Assembly (NCBI GenBank): GCA_018806915.1
Contig: JAGKQI010000020.1
Coordinates: 434,001 to 498,000 of the forward strand
Length of the DNA: 64,000 nucleotides
Direction: 5' to 3'
DNA from: Phytophthora colocasiae
Taxonomy: Eukaryota; Oomycota; Peronosporomycetes; Peronosporales; Peronosporaceae
Of the stretch, positions 54,300 through 64,000 are shown piece by piece. The position numbers and the translations under genes were made by a program. The notes beneath the pieces were generated by a model that saw nothing but the letters and a program-made list of their open reading frames with translations, did not search any database and was not told where the DNA came from. Each line of letters opens with the position of its first letter. Position 1 is the stretch's first letter.

Positions 54300-56226
54300 C
54301 TATTGCGTCTTTCGCATCTTGAGGTCTTTATTATCTGCCCACTTGAAAAAATCGCATCTCGCGTCAGGATTGCCCTTCTCGCCCTGTTCAAAACCACACT
54401 GGATCAGTATTTCATCCTTGAATCCAAGCTTTCGACTTACCGCTGGCTTGGTGCAAACGTAAAACTTGCGACCCCAATTTTCGTTCGCCTTTAATACTGA
54501 TCGAAGAACAGTCGGTTGGCCGCAGTAACACAAAGGCGTCGGAGGAGGCTTTCCACTCAAAACTCGTGTCCACTCTAGTTTCTCTTCTTCCACCGGTCTC
54601 CGTCTTGTTGATCTCTCAGAAAGTTGTACAGCCCCGGAAGTCATTTGGTACGCAGATAGCTCTTGTTCACTCCAGAAACCTTTGGTTGATGATGGCATTG
54701 CTCGGCTAGTCTGTGCATGACTAAAGAACGACGTGATTGACTGCTGACCGCGGTTTTGCCGCTTCTTGGGTCGGGATACAGCGTGCCTCGGGGATGTTAG
54801 TGACCGCATCTTGTCGTTGTCATCACATAGCGCGCTGCTATTTCGAACTACAAACGAGCTGATACTCTGCTGTGTACCTGAGAATTCCACGAAATACTTG
54901 GCACACAAAGCAGCGGTAACCCCATGGTTGGAGTTTGAATCCGTTTCGAACACCACATTAGAAGTCATCACTACTGGGCAATGGTCTGATCCAAGGCGGT
55001 CTGCTTCGATACTAAGAACAAGAAGAACGTAAGATACCAGCACCGTAATATTTGTTCATCAATTGATTGTGAACTTACTTGCATGAAGAAATCGACCCAA
55101 GAAACGTGGGGTCAACTAAAATGTAGTCGATTCGGGTTCCATAGTTTGTTTGACGAGCCCCTGTCTGTGTATTCCAGCACTTTCGTAAGAGTAGTAAAGT
55201 TAGCATTTGCATGTGCTTATTAGACATATCTGCTACTACGTACCGTAAAGCTCTTCGTCTCATTGGGGTGGAAATGCCGGAATGCGTCAACCATGTTTGT
55301 CGTAGCTGCATTTTCGCTTTCAGACTCTGAAGGAGACACCTGTTCAATCCCTTCTGGCGCTCCAAGGAAAGAGTCCATCCACCTCCTGCACGGGTGATCC
55401 GCAAATGAGTTACCATCCAAGCGATGAGCGTCTGGGTCACAATGATCAAGTTCTCGGTGCGCAATATTGACATCACCCTGCATTCAAGTGCCAGTATACA
55501 CAGGTTGGCACTCTCCACAACTTCCATGTATTACCAATATGACAACACTTACCACAACAATGACGTGTTTGTCCACTGCTCGCAAAGCCTTAACTCGGTC
55601 TTCTAGCAATAAATGAAACTGCAGTTTGTACTCCAATCGATTAGCAGACGCCAGCGCCGGGCAATACACGTTGAGCAGCACAAAAGCTTGGTGGTCGGTG
55701 ATGATGCAGCGTCCTTCAGCTTCCAAGTCGTTCACCAGTTTCGACGGAAGCTAATAGTCGTACGTCAAAACAAACCGCATCAATCAAATACCAGTAGACT
55801 ACGATAGATACCTAGCAACATGAATTTACCTCATCATGCAGAGATCCGACGTGCCCGACAGAATCCTTCGTCTGCCAGAGTCCCGTCAGTCCTTCCTCAG
55901 CTGCGACAGTTGGCAGGTCGCTCTTCACGAACGTCACCACACCAGAATAACCGCCTCTATGCCTGCAGAAAGAGTAGAATGCGTCGAATCCTGCCGTAAC
56001 ACCAGCCATTCAGCTTCAACACAATCATTGACACATTCCCGTTCGTCTCACCTGGCGGCCGAACCAGCTCTTCGTCAAGTTCCGAGCGCGTCATTTTCGT
56101 CTCCTGCAAGCAAATTATATCGGCCTTGAGGCTCTCCAAAAACTGCGGAAGACTCAGCTCCAGCCGCTGTAGCACAGCGCGCAGCCCATTGACGTTCCAG
56201 GTCACTAGTCGTAGCTCTCGCTTCAT
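54300..56226 (-). CDS. APEX2: AP endonuclease 2 (APE2)
   Basis: Six exons: 56226-56052, 55990-55830, 55750-55553, 55477-55244, 55179-55079, 55011-54300; 526 residues. An EEP-type exonuclease III domain with LRLVTWNVNGLR at the start, LQETK metal glutamate, GDVNIAHRELDH, and GSDHCPV at the end. The C-terminal part is what defines APE2 rather than APE1: a PCNA-interacting PIP box QQSITSFF and a zinc-finger GRF domain (PLCYCGQPTVLRSV..WGRKFYVC..CDFFKW). APE2 processes abasic and oxidised 3' ends and works with PCNA. It is head to head with POLA2 (143 bp between starts). Confidence 0.93.
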
Positions 56227-56317
56227 CTTGATAATGATGAAAACCTTATCTTAAGTACGATGTACATTTTTATCCAGTCAAAAATATATATTCATTTTTT
56301 ATCCACCAATCATACTC

Positions 56318-56325
56318 TTTGGCGC
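56318..56325 (+). promoter_or_regulatory. E2F-like site, POLA2/APE2 promoter
   Basis: TTTGGCGC fits the E2F/DP consensus TTTSSCGC. It lies 44 bp before the POLA2 start and 92 bp before the APE2 start, with an inverted CCAAT-type sequence (CACCAAT) at 56304-56310. POLA2 is a classic E2F target in animals and plants. Confidence 0.5.
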
Positions 56326-56368
56326 CGTTTCCAGTTACGCGCGCATTGCCATACAGATTTTGCCAAGC

Positions 56369-58791
56369 ATGAGCGTCGACGTCAATGCGATCCGCGCGGC
56401 GTTCGCGGCCTGCAACTTGGACTTGGAGGAAGATGCAACCGACACGTGTGTAGCCATCTGCGCGGAGTTCGGCATGAGCTCGGACGATATGGCGTCGCAG
56501 TGGGACGCTTATTCCATGAACCAGCAGCTCTCGGGGGCCGCAAACGCTGATGGCCTTGTGGCCTTCCGCTCGCATCTTAAGCAGCAACAGATCAAGGCGA
56601 AGGAGCCCATGGCTACTTCTGGCACACAGAAGCGCCGTTCGGCCAAGACTCCCGTAATTAAACGTGAAGCTGAGAGTCAGGACACGCTTGGGTCGCTTTA
56701 CAATATAAAGTCACCTGAGGGCAAGCACGCGCGTTCATTTTCAAGCCCTCAAGGAAATAACAAGGTGCAGCGCAAGGAAGGAATGTTCTCTCCATCATCC
56801 TTGCAATCACCACCTGGTGGAAACTACGAGAAGCGTACGGATGCTGGCAAAACAGTGTCGGAATTTAACTCTCACTTGAAAAAGCAGATCGAGGGGCTGG
56901 GAGGAAACACGGGGAGACCATTACCAGTAAAGACACCCTTCCCGTCCCGCAACCTTGCACCCAACTCTTCGTATATGTACACGCCGCAGTTTCAGCGAGC
57001 CATTGCGTTGGACGAGCAACTTGTCGAGTACGAAGAGCTTGTGAAGGAGAAGTTTAAACTACAAGAGCTTAAGCCCGTTGGCGATCCTTCACCGGCACAA
57101 GTGACTGTGGTTGGACGAATCGTTTGCGAGGCAGCGGAAGGAAAGTTGAATCCGAGTGTTGTGCAGATTGAAGGATCTAGGAAAACCTGCGGAGGTCAAC
57201 GTGTACTACTTGATTTGAGTGGAGTCCCGAACTTCCAGGTTTTCCCGGGAAAGGTTTGGTCTGACAATAGTACTGCGATATCCCCGACGCGAGCTAACGT
57301 GATTTTGTTTTGCAGATTGTTGCATTGGAAGGAATTTTTCCTGACACCCGATCACCAATGGCAGTGAAGAGATTCCTCGAGGTACGGCTTATCGTCGATT
57401 ATTTCGTTCTGAAAACGAGGTCTAATTCTCTTTGTAAAAAATGTGTTGATTGTCGTAGCCGATTCCAGCACCACCTGCTACATCTTCTCCAGCACGTATT
57501 AGAGAAATCCAAGGCGAACACGGAAAGCCTGTTCGTGTGCTCACAGCTTGCGGTCCTTTCACAACCACCAGCAATGTGAACTACTTGCCACTGAACGATT
57601 TGCTTCAGATCGCCATTGACCAGAAGCCAGACGTTCTTATCCTGGTGGGTGCAATGCTGATAATTAATGATGCAGTACTATTTTCTAACCGCCATGGTTG
57701 CTTTGCAGATCGGACCGTTCATTGATTCGATGCACTCCATGTTCCACGATGGCTTGGTCAAGTACGATGGCATGATGCTTAGCTTCGAAGAGATCTTCTT
57801 GTTCAAAGGTACCGTGCTTTGAGATAGCAGGTGCAAGTATTACTTTCTTGCTGACCATTATTTCTTATCATTGTTCTGTAGTGATGACGCTACTGAACAA
57901 TGTTTTGGGACAAGACGATCGGATTCAAATAGTGGTTGTTCCATCTCTGAGAGATGCCAACCACGAATATGTCTATCCTCAACCTCCACTGAACAAGAAG
58001 AAGGCATGCGAGGCATTCGAACAACCTGAATACGCCAAGGTCTGTATTTACTTTGTTTAGTTAAAATGTGTGCAGTGAGTCTCATTACTATGCATTGCAG
58101 CGTGTTCACTTCATGTCGAACCCCAGCACGTTCTCGATCAACGGGGTTGTGTTCGGAACATCAGCCTTGGACCTCATGCTGCAACTGAGTTCAAACGAGC
58201 TTTACAGGTCAGTTTACTGAATAATGTGTCTTGCACTCGTATCCAACTGATCTTTCTCATATTTCCGTGACAGAGCTCAAGCTCACAACCAGCACCGATT
58301 GCTCCGCCTGTGTGAACAAGTTATTGACCAGCGAAGGTTCGTCAGGCGTTGTTGCAATATGATTCCTAGGTTCTGTCTGATCTATCTCTAACTTTGTTCT
58401 GCGCTCTACAGTTTTTACCCTATGTTTCCACCACCGCCAAACAGTGAAGCGCCAATCGACTTGCGATACATGAAACAGTTCCAATTTGAGCAGACACCAG
58501 ACATTCTGCTGCTTCCTTCAGTCTTGAATCGCTTCTGTGGGGTACGTTTCGCTCTCAAATATTTATCGGTGAAGAATATAGCACTAACTGTAGTCTTGCT
58601 TGCTGACACCGCAGCGTGTGAAGGACTCCATTTGCATTAACCCCGGCCAGTTATGCAAGGGCGAGTCTGGTGGTACCTTCGCGCATATCACTATCCTTCC
58701 GTTGACAAACGACAAGATTGAAAGTGCGACCGAAGACGTTTGCGCTCACTTCGTACCAGACCGAACGATCGTCGAGATCAAACGAATCTAG
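56369..58791 (+). CDS. POLA2: DNA polymerase alpha subunit B
   Basis: Nine exons: 56369-57253, 57316-57381, 57459-57644, 57709-57808, 57882-58039, 58101-58207, 58274-58336, 58412-58541, 58615-58791; 623 residues. It is the B subunit of the polymerase alpha-primase complex that starts every Okazaki fragment. An N-terminal domain (VNAIRAAFAACNLDLEED) and low-complexity linker are followed by an OB fold (VTVVGRIVCEAAEGKLNP) and the inactive calcineurin-like phosphoesterase domain (VRVLTACGPFTT, VLILIGPFID, VVPSLRD). The usual catalytic metal residues are missing, as expected for this subunit. All introns are 50-80 bp and each splice keeps frame. Confidence 0.94.
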
Positions 58792-58863
58792 ACATCCCGT
58801 TGCAGGACAAATATTCAAATTCAAATGCGAACTTTGCCTGTCCATTAATTTTGACGGGTAATG

Positions 58864-58877
58864 TTTTCCCGCCAAAA
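58864..58877. promoter_or_regulatory. E2F-like palindrome
   Basis: TTTTCCCGCCAAAA, the reverse complement of a full E2F consensus (TTTTGGCGGGAAAA). It is 45 bp before the start codon of the coiled-coil gene at 58923, in a 131-bp gap after POLA2. Confidence 0.55.
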
Positions 58878-58922
58878 TTCATGCTCTTTTTATTATTGGA
58901 GAAATATTTCGTTCATCACGAA

Positions 58923-60724
58923 ATGTCGTACGTTCACCCCCAACTAATGCTCCTGCTCCGTTTGGTCTAATTCGTTCTACTACTTGTACCATGCAGGTCT
59001 GGTGCGTCAGCGTTGACGTCTAAAGAGCTTCTTATCGACCGCATTAAGCAGAACTTTGAGTTGGAGACACAGAGCTGTAGACAAAGGGAACGCGATGTAG
59101 CACAATATATCGATGATAATCACGTACAGCATCAGCTGCGTCGCCTGAAGCGACGATGTGCCAAGCTGGAGCGTAAATTGCAGGAGAAGGAGGAGGAGAT
59201 CAAGTCGCTGCTAGACCAGCAACAATTGCGCTTCCCACTGCTGATGCATGAAACAATGCGCAGTCTGCGATCACTGGAGGGCAATCAGTCTGATGGCAAA
59301 GCAAGCGCATCGGTAGGTGGAAGGTAACCGATTTTTCGTGAATATGTGGTTACGTATTAACAACAATATGCAGCCTCTCTCGCATGATGCAATAAGGAAC
59401 CTGGCTCACGAGAAAAAAGATGTGGATGCTCGCATTCACGAATATGAGCAGCAGGTGCGTTGATTTAGCAGGTTACTAGTATTAAATAGCCAGGGTAACT
59501 GAGATTGTTCTTGCAGATTGCTAAGCTTTACGAAGAGAACCAGCAGGAAAAACTCAAGAACGAAATGCTGAGCGAGTGTCTTCGAGATCAAAAACATGCC
59601 AAGGCAAAACTTATGAAGGCATGCAAACACGTCAAGCAGGAACTCCAAGCTATGAAAGATAGCGGGCTGAGCCAAATGCTTCTGGATATTGAGACACGGT
59701 GTGATGCATTAGAGAAAGAGAAGACCCAAATAATGGATGATCTGTTTGCTGAGCGCTCATTGGTAAGCCAACAGTTTGGAAAATTCACACCGATGGTTGT
59801 AGCATGTTGTAATATGTTTCGGTTCTTGGTTCAGCGCGCAGAGCAAGAAGACAAACATAAGGCAACTTCCAAACAGCTTGATGCTTTGATCCTGGAATCT
59901 ACAAAGTGGGAAGGTATATCGAGTAGTTTAGCTATAACTACCCGCGCTTCTTTCTCTAACGTTTTCCTCGGTCTTTTCCGTTCCGTAGACATTGTTTCTA
60001 GGAAAGACAAGAAGTTGCAGTTGTCAAGGGATCAAATATGTGAGCAGCAACTGGCGCTTGAGAATTTGAAAGCCGACTTGAATTTAAAGGAGCAAGGAAC
60101 CAACCGCCCTCAGGGTCTATGTCAAGAAGAAGAGGTACGTCCTGCGATTTCAACTTTGCACGTGTACTAATGGAAGATGTTTGTACACCAGACTGAGCAA
60201 TTAAGATCCACCATCAATTCTCTAAGATCGAAAGTTACCGAAATTTACAACGATTCACAGCAGCTCAAAACTGAGAATGAGTTTTTACGCGAGCAACTCA
60301 CTTCCCAACACGGAGCGCGGGGTCTTCAAGACGAGGCCTTTTCGTGTGCTGCTCATGAGACGTACAAGAAACTGCTGATCCAGGCAAGTCCCTTGACGTT
60401 TACTTTTCCTGTTCTTTTCAATAACATAAATTTCATCGTTGTTGCGTGCAGGTTCGATTAATCAAGACAAAGCTACTTGCTCTAAAAGAGCTGGTACAGA
60501 CGTACGAAGACACAAACACCGTCAACATCAACTTGCTCGACAGAGGAAGTTCGTATTATGAGGAATGCGTCGAGGATGATATCCTTGCTTCCCTATCGTG
60601 CGAACAAAATCTGATGCATCTTTCAGGCAGTGTTTTGGAAGTGGCTCAGTATTTATCCGAGTTGCAGGAGGTAGTCGAAGATGCCTGTGCGCGACTAATT
60701 GGGAGTACATGCGCGTTGCAGTAA
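58923..60724 (+). CDS. coiled-coil protein of unknown function
   Basis: Seven exons: 58923-58927, 58997-59312, 59374-59454, 59517-59913, 59989-60134, 60192-60383, 60452-60724; 469 residues. The first coding exon is just five bases (ATGTC) and is joined at a GTACGT donor. The intron after 60383 starts with GC (CAG/GCAAGT), a GC-AG intron. The protein is nearly all coiled coil (RRLKRRCAKLERKLQEKEEE; ENQQEKLKNEMLSECLRDQ; KTENEFLREQL). No named domain. An E2F-like site precedes it, so a centrosomal or mitotic role is a possible but unproven guess. Confidence 0.72.
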
Positions 60725-61103
60725 TGAAGGAACCATGTATCTCAGTTTGTGCTAGGCGTATCACGGATTGTTTGTTGGTGACGGAGGTGCACGACTGCAA
60801 CACCGGATTTGGTGTCCGGTGTTGCAGCCTCAAGTAAGCGTGTGGTCACTGATTCTCACTAGAAAGCTACATGTACGTGTACTGTACTTCGGTCCAGAAG
60901 ACAATTTAGTAAAGTACAAGCACAGCAACACAGCCAAGACGTCTCAAACAAAACTGCCTGCCGTACGTCACAGTCCTGGGATGTGTCCCGTGCGTTCTAA
61001 CTTGGATTGCATCATCGCTATAAAGCCTGTTCAAACAATCCCTTCATATAGAATATTGACGATCTGGGAGTCAAGAGCTTTCAAAACCAAGCGACTCAAA
61101 GAT
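60725..61103. other. intergenic, no gene seen
   Basis: 379 bp between the coiled-coil gene and the anchored GST. An open frame continues upstream of the GST start from 60768, but without ATG or similarity, so it is left out. A CCTTCATATAGAATATTG-type stretch near 61043 might serve as the start region. Confidence 0.35.
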
Positions 61104-61793
61104 ATGAACCAGTTCACGTTGGTGGCCGTGACGGCCGTGCTAGTGGCCCTTTACCACAACTACTTCGCGCCGCAGCTTGGAGTCTGGACGGCTCCCTCGC
61201 AGCTCAAGCTCACGTATTTCGCCGGTCCAGGCCGAGCCGAGCTTTCGCGTCTGATCTTGTCTGCGGGCAATGTGTCCTTCGATGATGAACGCCTGGACCG
61301 CGACGCCTTCTTAGCCATCAAGCCCACACTGCCGCTCGGACAAGTGCCAGTACTGGAGGTGGATGGCACTACATACAGCCAGAGTATGGCTATTGCACGC
61401 TATGCAGCCAAGCTGACGGGCCTGTACCCGCAAAACCCCCTCGAATGCCTGCGTGTGGACATGGTGTCGGAGTCGCTTGTCGACATCAAGGCACTCATCA
61501 CGGAAGTCACTTACCGCACACCGGACGAGGCTGTAAAGGCTGAGAAGACGAAGAAACTGTTGGAGGAGAGCGTACCTAAGACGTTTAAGCTGCTTGAAGG
61601 GTTCGTCCAAGAAGGTCCCTTCTTCTTAGGCAAAAAGATGACGTACGCGGATCTGCAACTCTTTGACATGACCAAGAACGCACTAGACAACTTTGAAGGT
61701 TTCTCGATGAACAAGTACCCAAAGCTAACAGAGCTTGTTGCCAAGGTGGAAGCAAACCCGAATGTGGCAGCCTACCTGAATAAATACGTGTAG
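61104..61793 (+). CDS. glutathione S-transferase with N-terminal membrane anchor
   Basis: 229 residues. The N-terminal ~27 residues are hydrophobic (FTLVAVTAVLVALYHNYF) and look like a signal anchor, which the soluble copy next door lacks. A sigma-like GST follows: LKLTYF holds the catalytic-type Tyr, GRAELSRL, P-L-G-Q-V-P-V-L-E with the cis-Pro, and QSMAIARYAAKL. The C-terminal helical domain ends in VAAYLNKYV. Reaction: conjugation of glutathione to electrophiles, here probably at an endomembrane. Intronless; same direction as the other GSTs. Confidence 0.85.
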   Translation: MNQFTLVAVTAVLVALYHNYFAPQLGVWTAPSQLKLTYFAGPGRAELSRLILSAGNVSFDDERLDRDAFLAIKPTLPLGQVPVLEVDGTTYSQSMAIARYAAKLTGLYPQNPLECLRVDMVSESLVDIKALITEVTYRTPDEAVKAEKTKKLLEESVPKTFKLLEGFVQEGPFFLGKKMTYADLQLFDMTKNALDNFEGFSMNKYPKLTELVAKVEANPNVAAYLNKYV

Positions 61794-61853
61794 AAGAAGA
61801 AGGAGGAGGATTGGTGAAAAAGTTAAGTAAATTGATTTGCTTCACAAGTTGCT

Positions 61854-62353
61854 ATACAGATGAGGGCGTGGTTAGTGAACACCTGATATGTACTAAGTCT
61901 CAGGTGGAATTAGCCTATCAGAGAGCCATAAAATCTGGAGGAGTGGTCAACGTAATGTATTTAGATATTCATTGACACTAATCGGAGGCTAGAATGTCAC
62001 TGATCTGGGTTCGGTCTACGTACAGTCCGGCGTTCTTCCAGCAGGCACCGTCGACTTGGCAGGGGCCTTCTGTAAGTCAAACTGCTGCCATGCCCATTCC
62101 CCCAGTTCCCTTAGGGTCCATAGTGGTTCTTGACCATTGCTGAGCCTTGGTTAGGCGGATGCGCTGTGCTTGAACCTCCTTCCGCATGGCCAATTTCAAA
62201 TTTCCCGCCGAGGGTTATTCAAACGCCAGCGTACCCCTTTAGTGGTACCTAACAATGTCAGTGGTCCTGAATGCGACCTCATCTATAACATTCTGATGCC
62301 ATTGGATGGGTTATAATTTGATGCCCGTTCACTAACCACGCCCTCATCTGTAT
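61854..62353. mobile_element. MITE-like DNA element, 27-bp terminal inverted repeats
   Basis: Perfect 27-bp inverted repeats end the element: one at 61854-61880 (ATACAGATGAGGGCGTGG...) and its reverse complement at 62327-62353. The outermost bases are TA on both sides followed by CAGATG, matching a TA target-site duplication as made by Tc1/mariner-type transposases. The ~500-bp interior has no coding frame, so the element is non-autonomous. It lies between the two intact GST genes. A copy elsewhere in the genome would confirm mobility. Confidence 0.65.
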
Positions 62354-62480
62354 GTCCTGTACGTGTATTTACGGCACTCCTTTGCTTCACAAGGTGACGT
62401 TGGTGATCTTCACGGTTATCCGTTACGCAATCTTGCTCAGGATTCATCATCAAGGCACCGTTGGCCGCAGCTCCACTCGA

Positions 62481-62496
62481 GCTCATTCGAGAATTC
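62481..62496 (+). promoter_or_regulatory. oomycete initiator-like element, soluble GST
   Basis: GCTCATTCGAGAATTC matches the first half of the oomycete initiator consensus and lies 17-32 bp before the ATG at 62513. Confidence 0.45.
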
Positions 62497-62512
62497 ACTC
62501 CGCTCCACACAA

Positions 62513-63115
62513 ATGGCTCAGCCTCAGCTCAAGCTCACCTACTTCGACGGCAAGGGCCGTGCCGAGCTCTCGCGCCTGATCTTCAACTACGGCGGCATCT
62601 CCTTCACGGATGACCGCATCGCGCACACTGACTTCGCGGCGCTCAAGCCGACGCTGCCGTTCGGCCAAGTGCCGGTCCTTGAGCTGGACGGTGCGGTGTA
62701 CGCCCAGAGTATGGCCATCTCCCGCTACGCCGCCAAGCTCGCTGGTCTGTACCCGAGCGACGCACTAGAGGCACTCAAGGCGGACGTGTTCTCCTGCTCG
62801 CTGTGTGATCTTGAAGGCCCTTTTGTGGACTTTATGTTCAAGACGCAGGACGAGGCTGAGAAGTCTCAGAAGAAGAAGGTGTTCATCGAGGAGACAGTGC
62901 CCAAGTTTTTCGCCACATTAGAGAAGATGGTGGCTGGCAAGTTCATCCTCGGCGAGCAGATTTCGTACGCCGATCTGCAGTTCCTCGACGTCGTGGAGAA
63001 CAAGGTGAAATGGGCTTTCCCAGACTTCACAGTGGATTCGTTCCCCAAACTTGCTGCGCTGCTGAACAATGTCAAGGCGGAGCCCAAGATCGCTGCCTAC
63101 CTGTCCAAGCAGTAG
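62513..63115 (+). CDS. glutathione S-transferase, soluble
   Basis: 200 residues, intronless. The chosen start M-A-Q-P-Q-L-K-L-T-Y-F gives a standard GST N-terminus; the frame open upstream has no similarity. Motifs: KLTYF (catalytic Tyr), GRAELSRLIF, FGQVPVLELDG with cis-Pro, QSMAISRYAAKLAG, and C-terminal ISYADLQFLD. Compared with the upstream copy it lacks the anchor and has a shorter second half. Very strong third-position GC bias, so likely well expressed. Confidence 0.9.
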   Translation: MAQPQLKLTYFDGKGRAELSRLIFNYGGISFTDDRIAHTDFAALKPTLPFGQVPVLELDGAVYAQSMAISRYAAKLAGLYPSDALEALKADVFSCSLCDLEGPFVDFMFKTQDEAEKSQKKKVFIEETVPKFFATLEKMVAGKFILGEQISYADLQFLDVVENKVKWAFPDFTVDSFPKLAALLNNVKAEPKIAAYLSKQ

Positions 63116-63400
63116 ACACACCTTGAATATATAGAAATGGGACTGTTTGGGCAAGCTATACGCCCACGACTCCTGTCGTTCAATACAGTATACCTTGGCG
63201 AGATATGCTGGTATCGATCTGTAACGTTTAACTTCGTCTGTTTCCTGAATCCACTGCTATATGTATTGAAGACTACAATTTGTTTTGGTCTGAACACGAG
63301 CAAGATTTACCAAACATGATTATGACCAAGATTACTGAAAAGATCGGCAAACGTTCATCTGTCGGGCTGGCAGGCGCGTAATATAATGCTGTCATGCACA

Positions 63401-63785
63401 GGTGCAAAACTCACCGGCCTGCACCCGAGCGACGCAGTCGGCGCGCTCCAGGTTAACATGTTTTCTTGCTCTCTTGACGATTTGGACGTACCCTTCGTCG
63501 ACTTCACGCAAGGTGACACCGAGAAGGAGCAGAAGATGAAGGTTTTCATCGAAGAGACGATCCCAAACGCTTCCAAGCGCTGGAGACCCTGGTGGGCGGG
63601 AAATTTATTCTTAGGGATGATATCTCGTTATCATCTCGTACGTTGACGTGCTTCCTTGATCGTCGAGATCAAGCTGATGGGGGGTCTCCGAACGTCACAC
63701 TGGACGCGTTCCCTAAATTCAGTACCTTATTGAGCAACCTCAAAGGCCTATTAACAACTTGCGCCACCACCACAAAATGGCAGCA
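63401..63785 (+). pseudogene. truncated, frameshifted GST copy
   Basis: Matches the soluble GST from G-A-K-L-T-G-L-H-P-S-D-A to about KG..TTTK, i.e. from the middle to the end; the whole thioredoxin-like N-terminal half is missing. The frame breaks near 63565 (a one-base loss after IEETIP, after which the other frame reads LVGGKFILRDDIS), and a second break with a short duplication (ATCTCGT twice) follows near 63630. It is therefore a dead third copy of the array. Confidence 0.75.
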
Positions 63786-63903
63786 TGGTTTCCCGCGTTT
63801 TGGGGGTTGTGTCGATACGGAAATCATTTAGCAAACTCTTGTTGCTGCACGAAGGTCACTATTGCGCGAGCTGATCATACAACATCGATTTTATTAATCC
63901 ACC

Positions 63904-63910
63904 ATGTCGG
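63904..63910 (+). CDS. first coding exon of a gene leaving the window
   Basis: ATGTCGG followed by an excellent donor GTAAGT, preceded by a short AT-rich leader with CCACC before the ATG. The rest of the gene lies beyond the window, so the product is unknown. Confidence 0.4.
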
Positions 63911-64000
63911 GTAAGTTTGTAAGCTCTCGTCGACAACGAGCCGCGCACCGCTGCACGTCTTAGTAGCTGCTCGCGTTAAAGTGGTCGGCCGTCATGACCT

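Noticed and set aside
60768..61103. N-terminal extension of the anchored GST
   Set aside because: Open but without ATG and with no similarity; the ATG at 61104 gives a clean anchor plus GST.
61836..62393. 13-bp direct repeat (TTTGCTTCACAAG at 61836 and 62381) as a target duplication
   Set aside because: It lies outside the inverted ends by unequal distances (5 and 27 bp), so it does not fit a target-site duplication; the TA flanks fit better.
1..64000. tRNA, rRNA, CRISPR, bacterial operons
   Set aside because: No clover-leaf boxes, rRNA cores or regular repeat-spacer arrays were seen; gene structure is eukaryotic throughout.

Overview
The window reads as nuclear DNA of an oomycete (water mould; most likely a Phytophthora/Pythium-type organism). 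Genes are packed densely on both strands. Most are broken by short introns of about 45-120 bp with GTRNGT-like donors (often GTACGT or GTAAGT) and CAG/TAG acceptors. Several start sites are preceded by an oomycete-type initiator (GCTCATT..CAWTTT-like). The gene set fits a flagellated stramenopile: meckelin/TMEM67, a long MORN-repeat protein, and orthologues of core eukaryotic genes. I see no rRNA, tRNA, CRISPR array, virus, toxin gene or RXLR-type effector. Exon joins given below were worked out by hand from splice sites and reading frame.

Layout. 0-8 kb: PX-domain protein, a membrane thioredoxin-fold-like protein, a secreted CULT+MRH fusion sharing a 101-bp palindrome-bearing promoter with it, and meckelin on seven exons. 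8-18.6 kb: a 1,755-residue formin whose FH1 region is replaced by eight copies of a ~35-residue repeat, a secreted PAN/Apple protein with eight LVP repeats, and a 22-MORN protein. 18.7-26.8 kb: PhoD-like phosphatase, a KH-domain gene with a broken inverted copy beside it, CIAPIN1/Dre2, an AMSH-type deubiquitinase and VMA21 head to head. 26.9-31.5 kb: four LigB/DODA-type extradiol dioxygenase paralogues (a fifth lies at 48.4-49.3 kb). 31.5-43.6 kb: Myb-telobox protein, an orphan disordered protein, a 2,072-residue ARM-like protein with a PH-like tail, and OSGEP/Kae1. 42.6-50.8 kb: three orphan single-pass secretory proteins, the SNARE Vti1, a NIPA-like transporter, the fifth dioxygenase and TIP41. 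52-60.7 kb: a CAMK-type kinase, APE2, DNA polymerase alpha subunit B and a coiled-coil protein; E2F-like sites precede the last two. 60.7-64 kb: a glutathione S-transferase array (anchored copy, soluble copy, pseudogene) interrupted by a ~500-bp MITE-like element, then the first exon of a gene running off the end.

Functional themes: secretory/ER glycoprotein handling and trafficking (CULT-MRH, Vti1, VMA21, AMSH), genome replication and repair (POLA2, APE2, telobox protein), translation/TOR support (Kae1, TIP41), and two locally expanded detoxification or aromatic-metabolism families (dioxygenases, GSTs). The most unusual items are the CULT-MRH fusion, the formin repeat array, the dioxygenase cluster, the E2F-like sites and the MITE.
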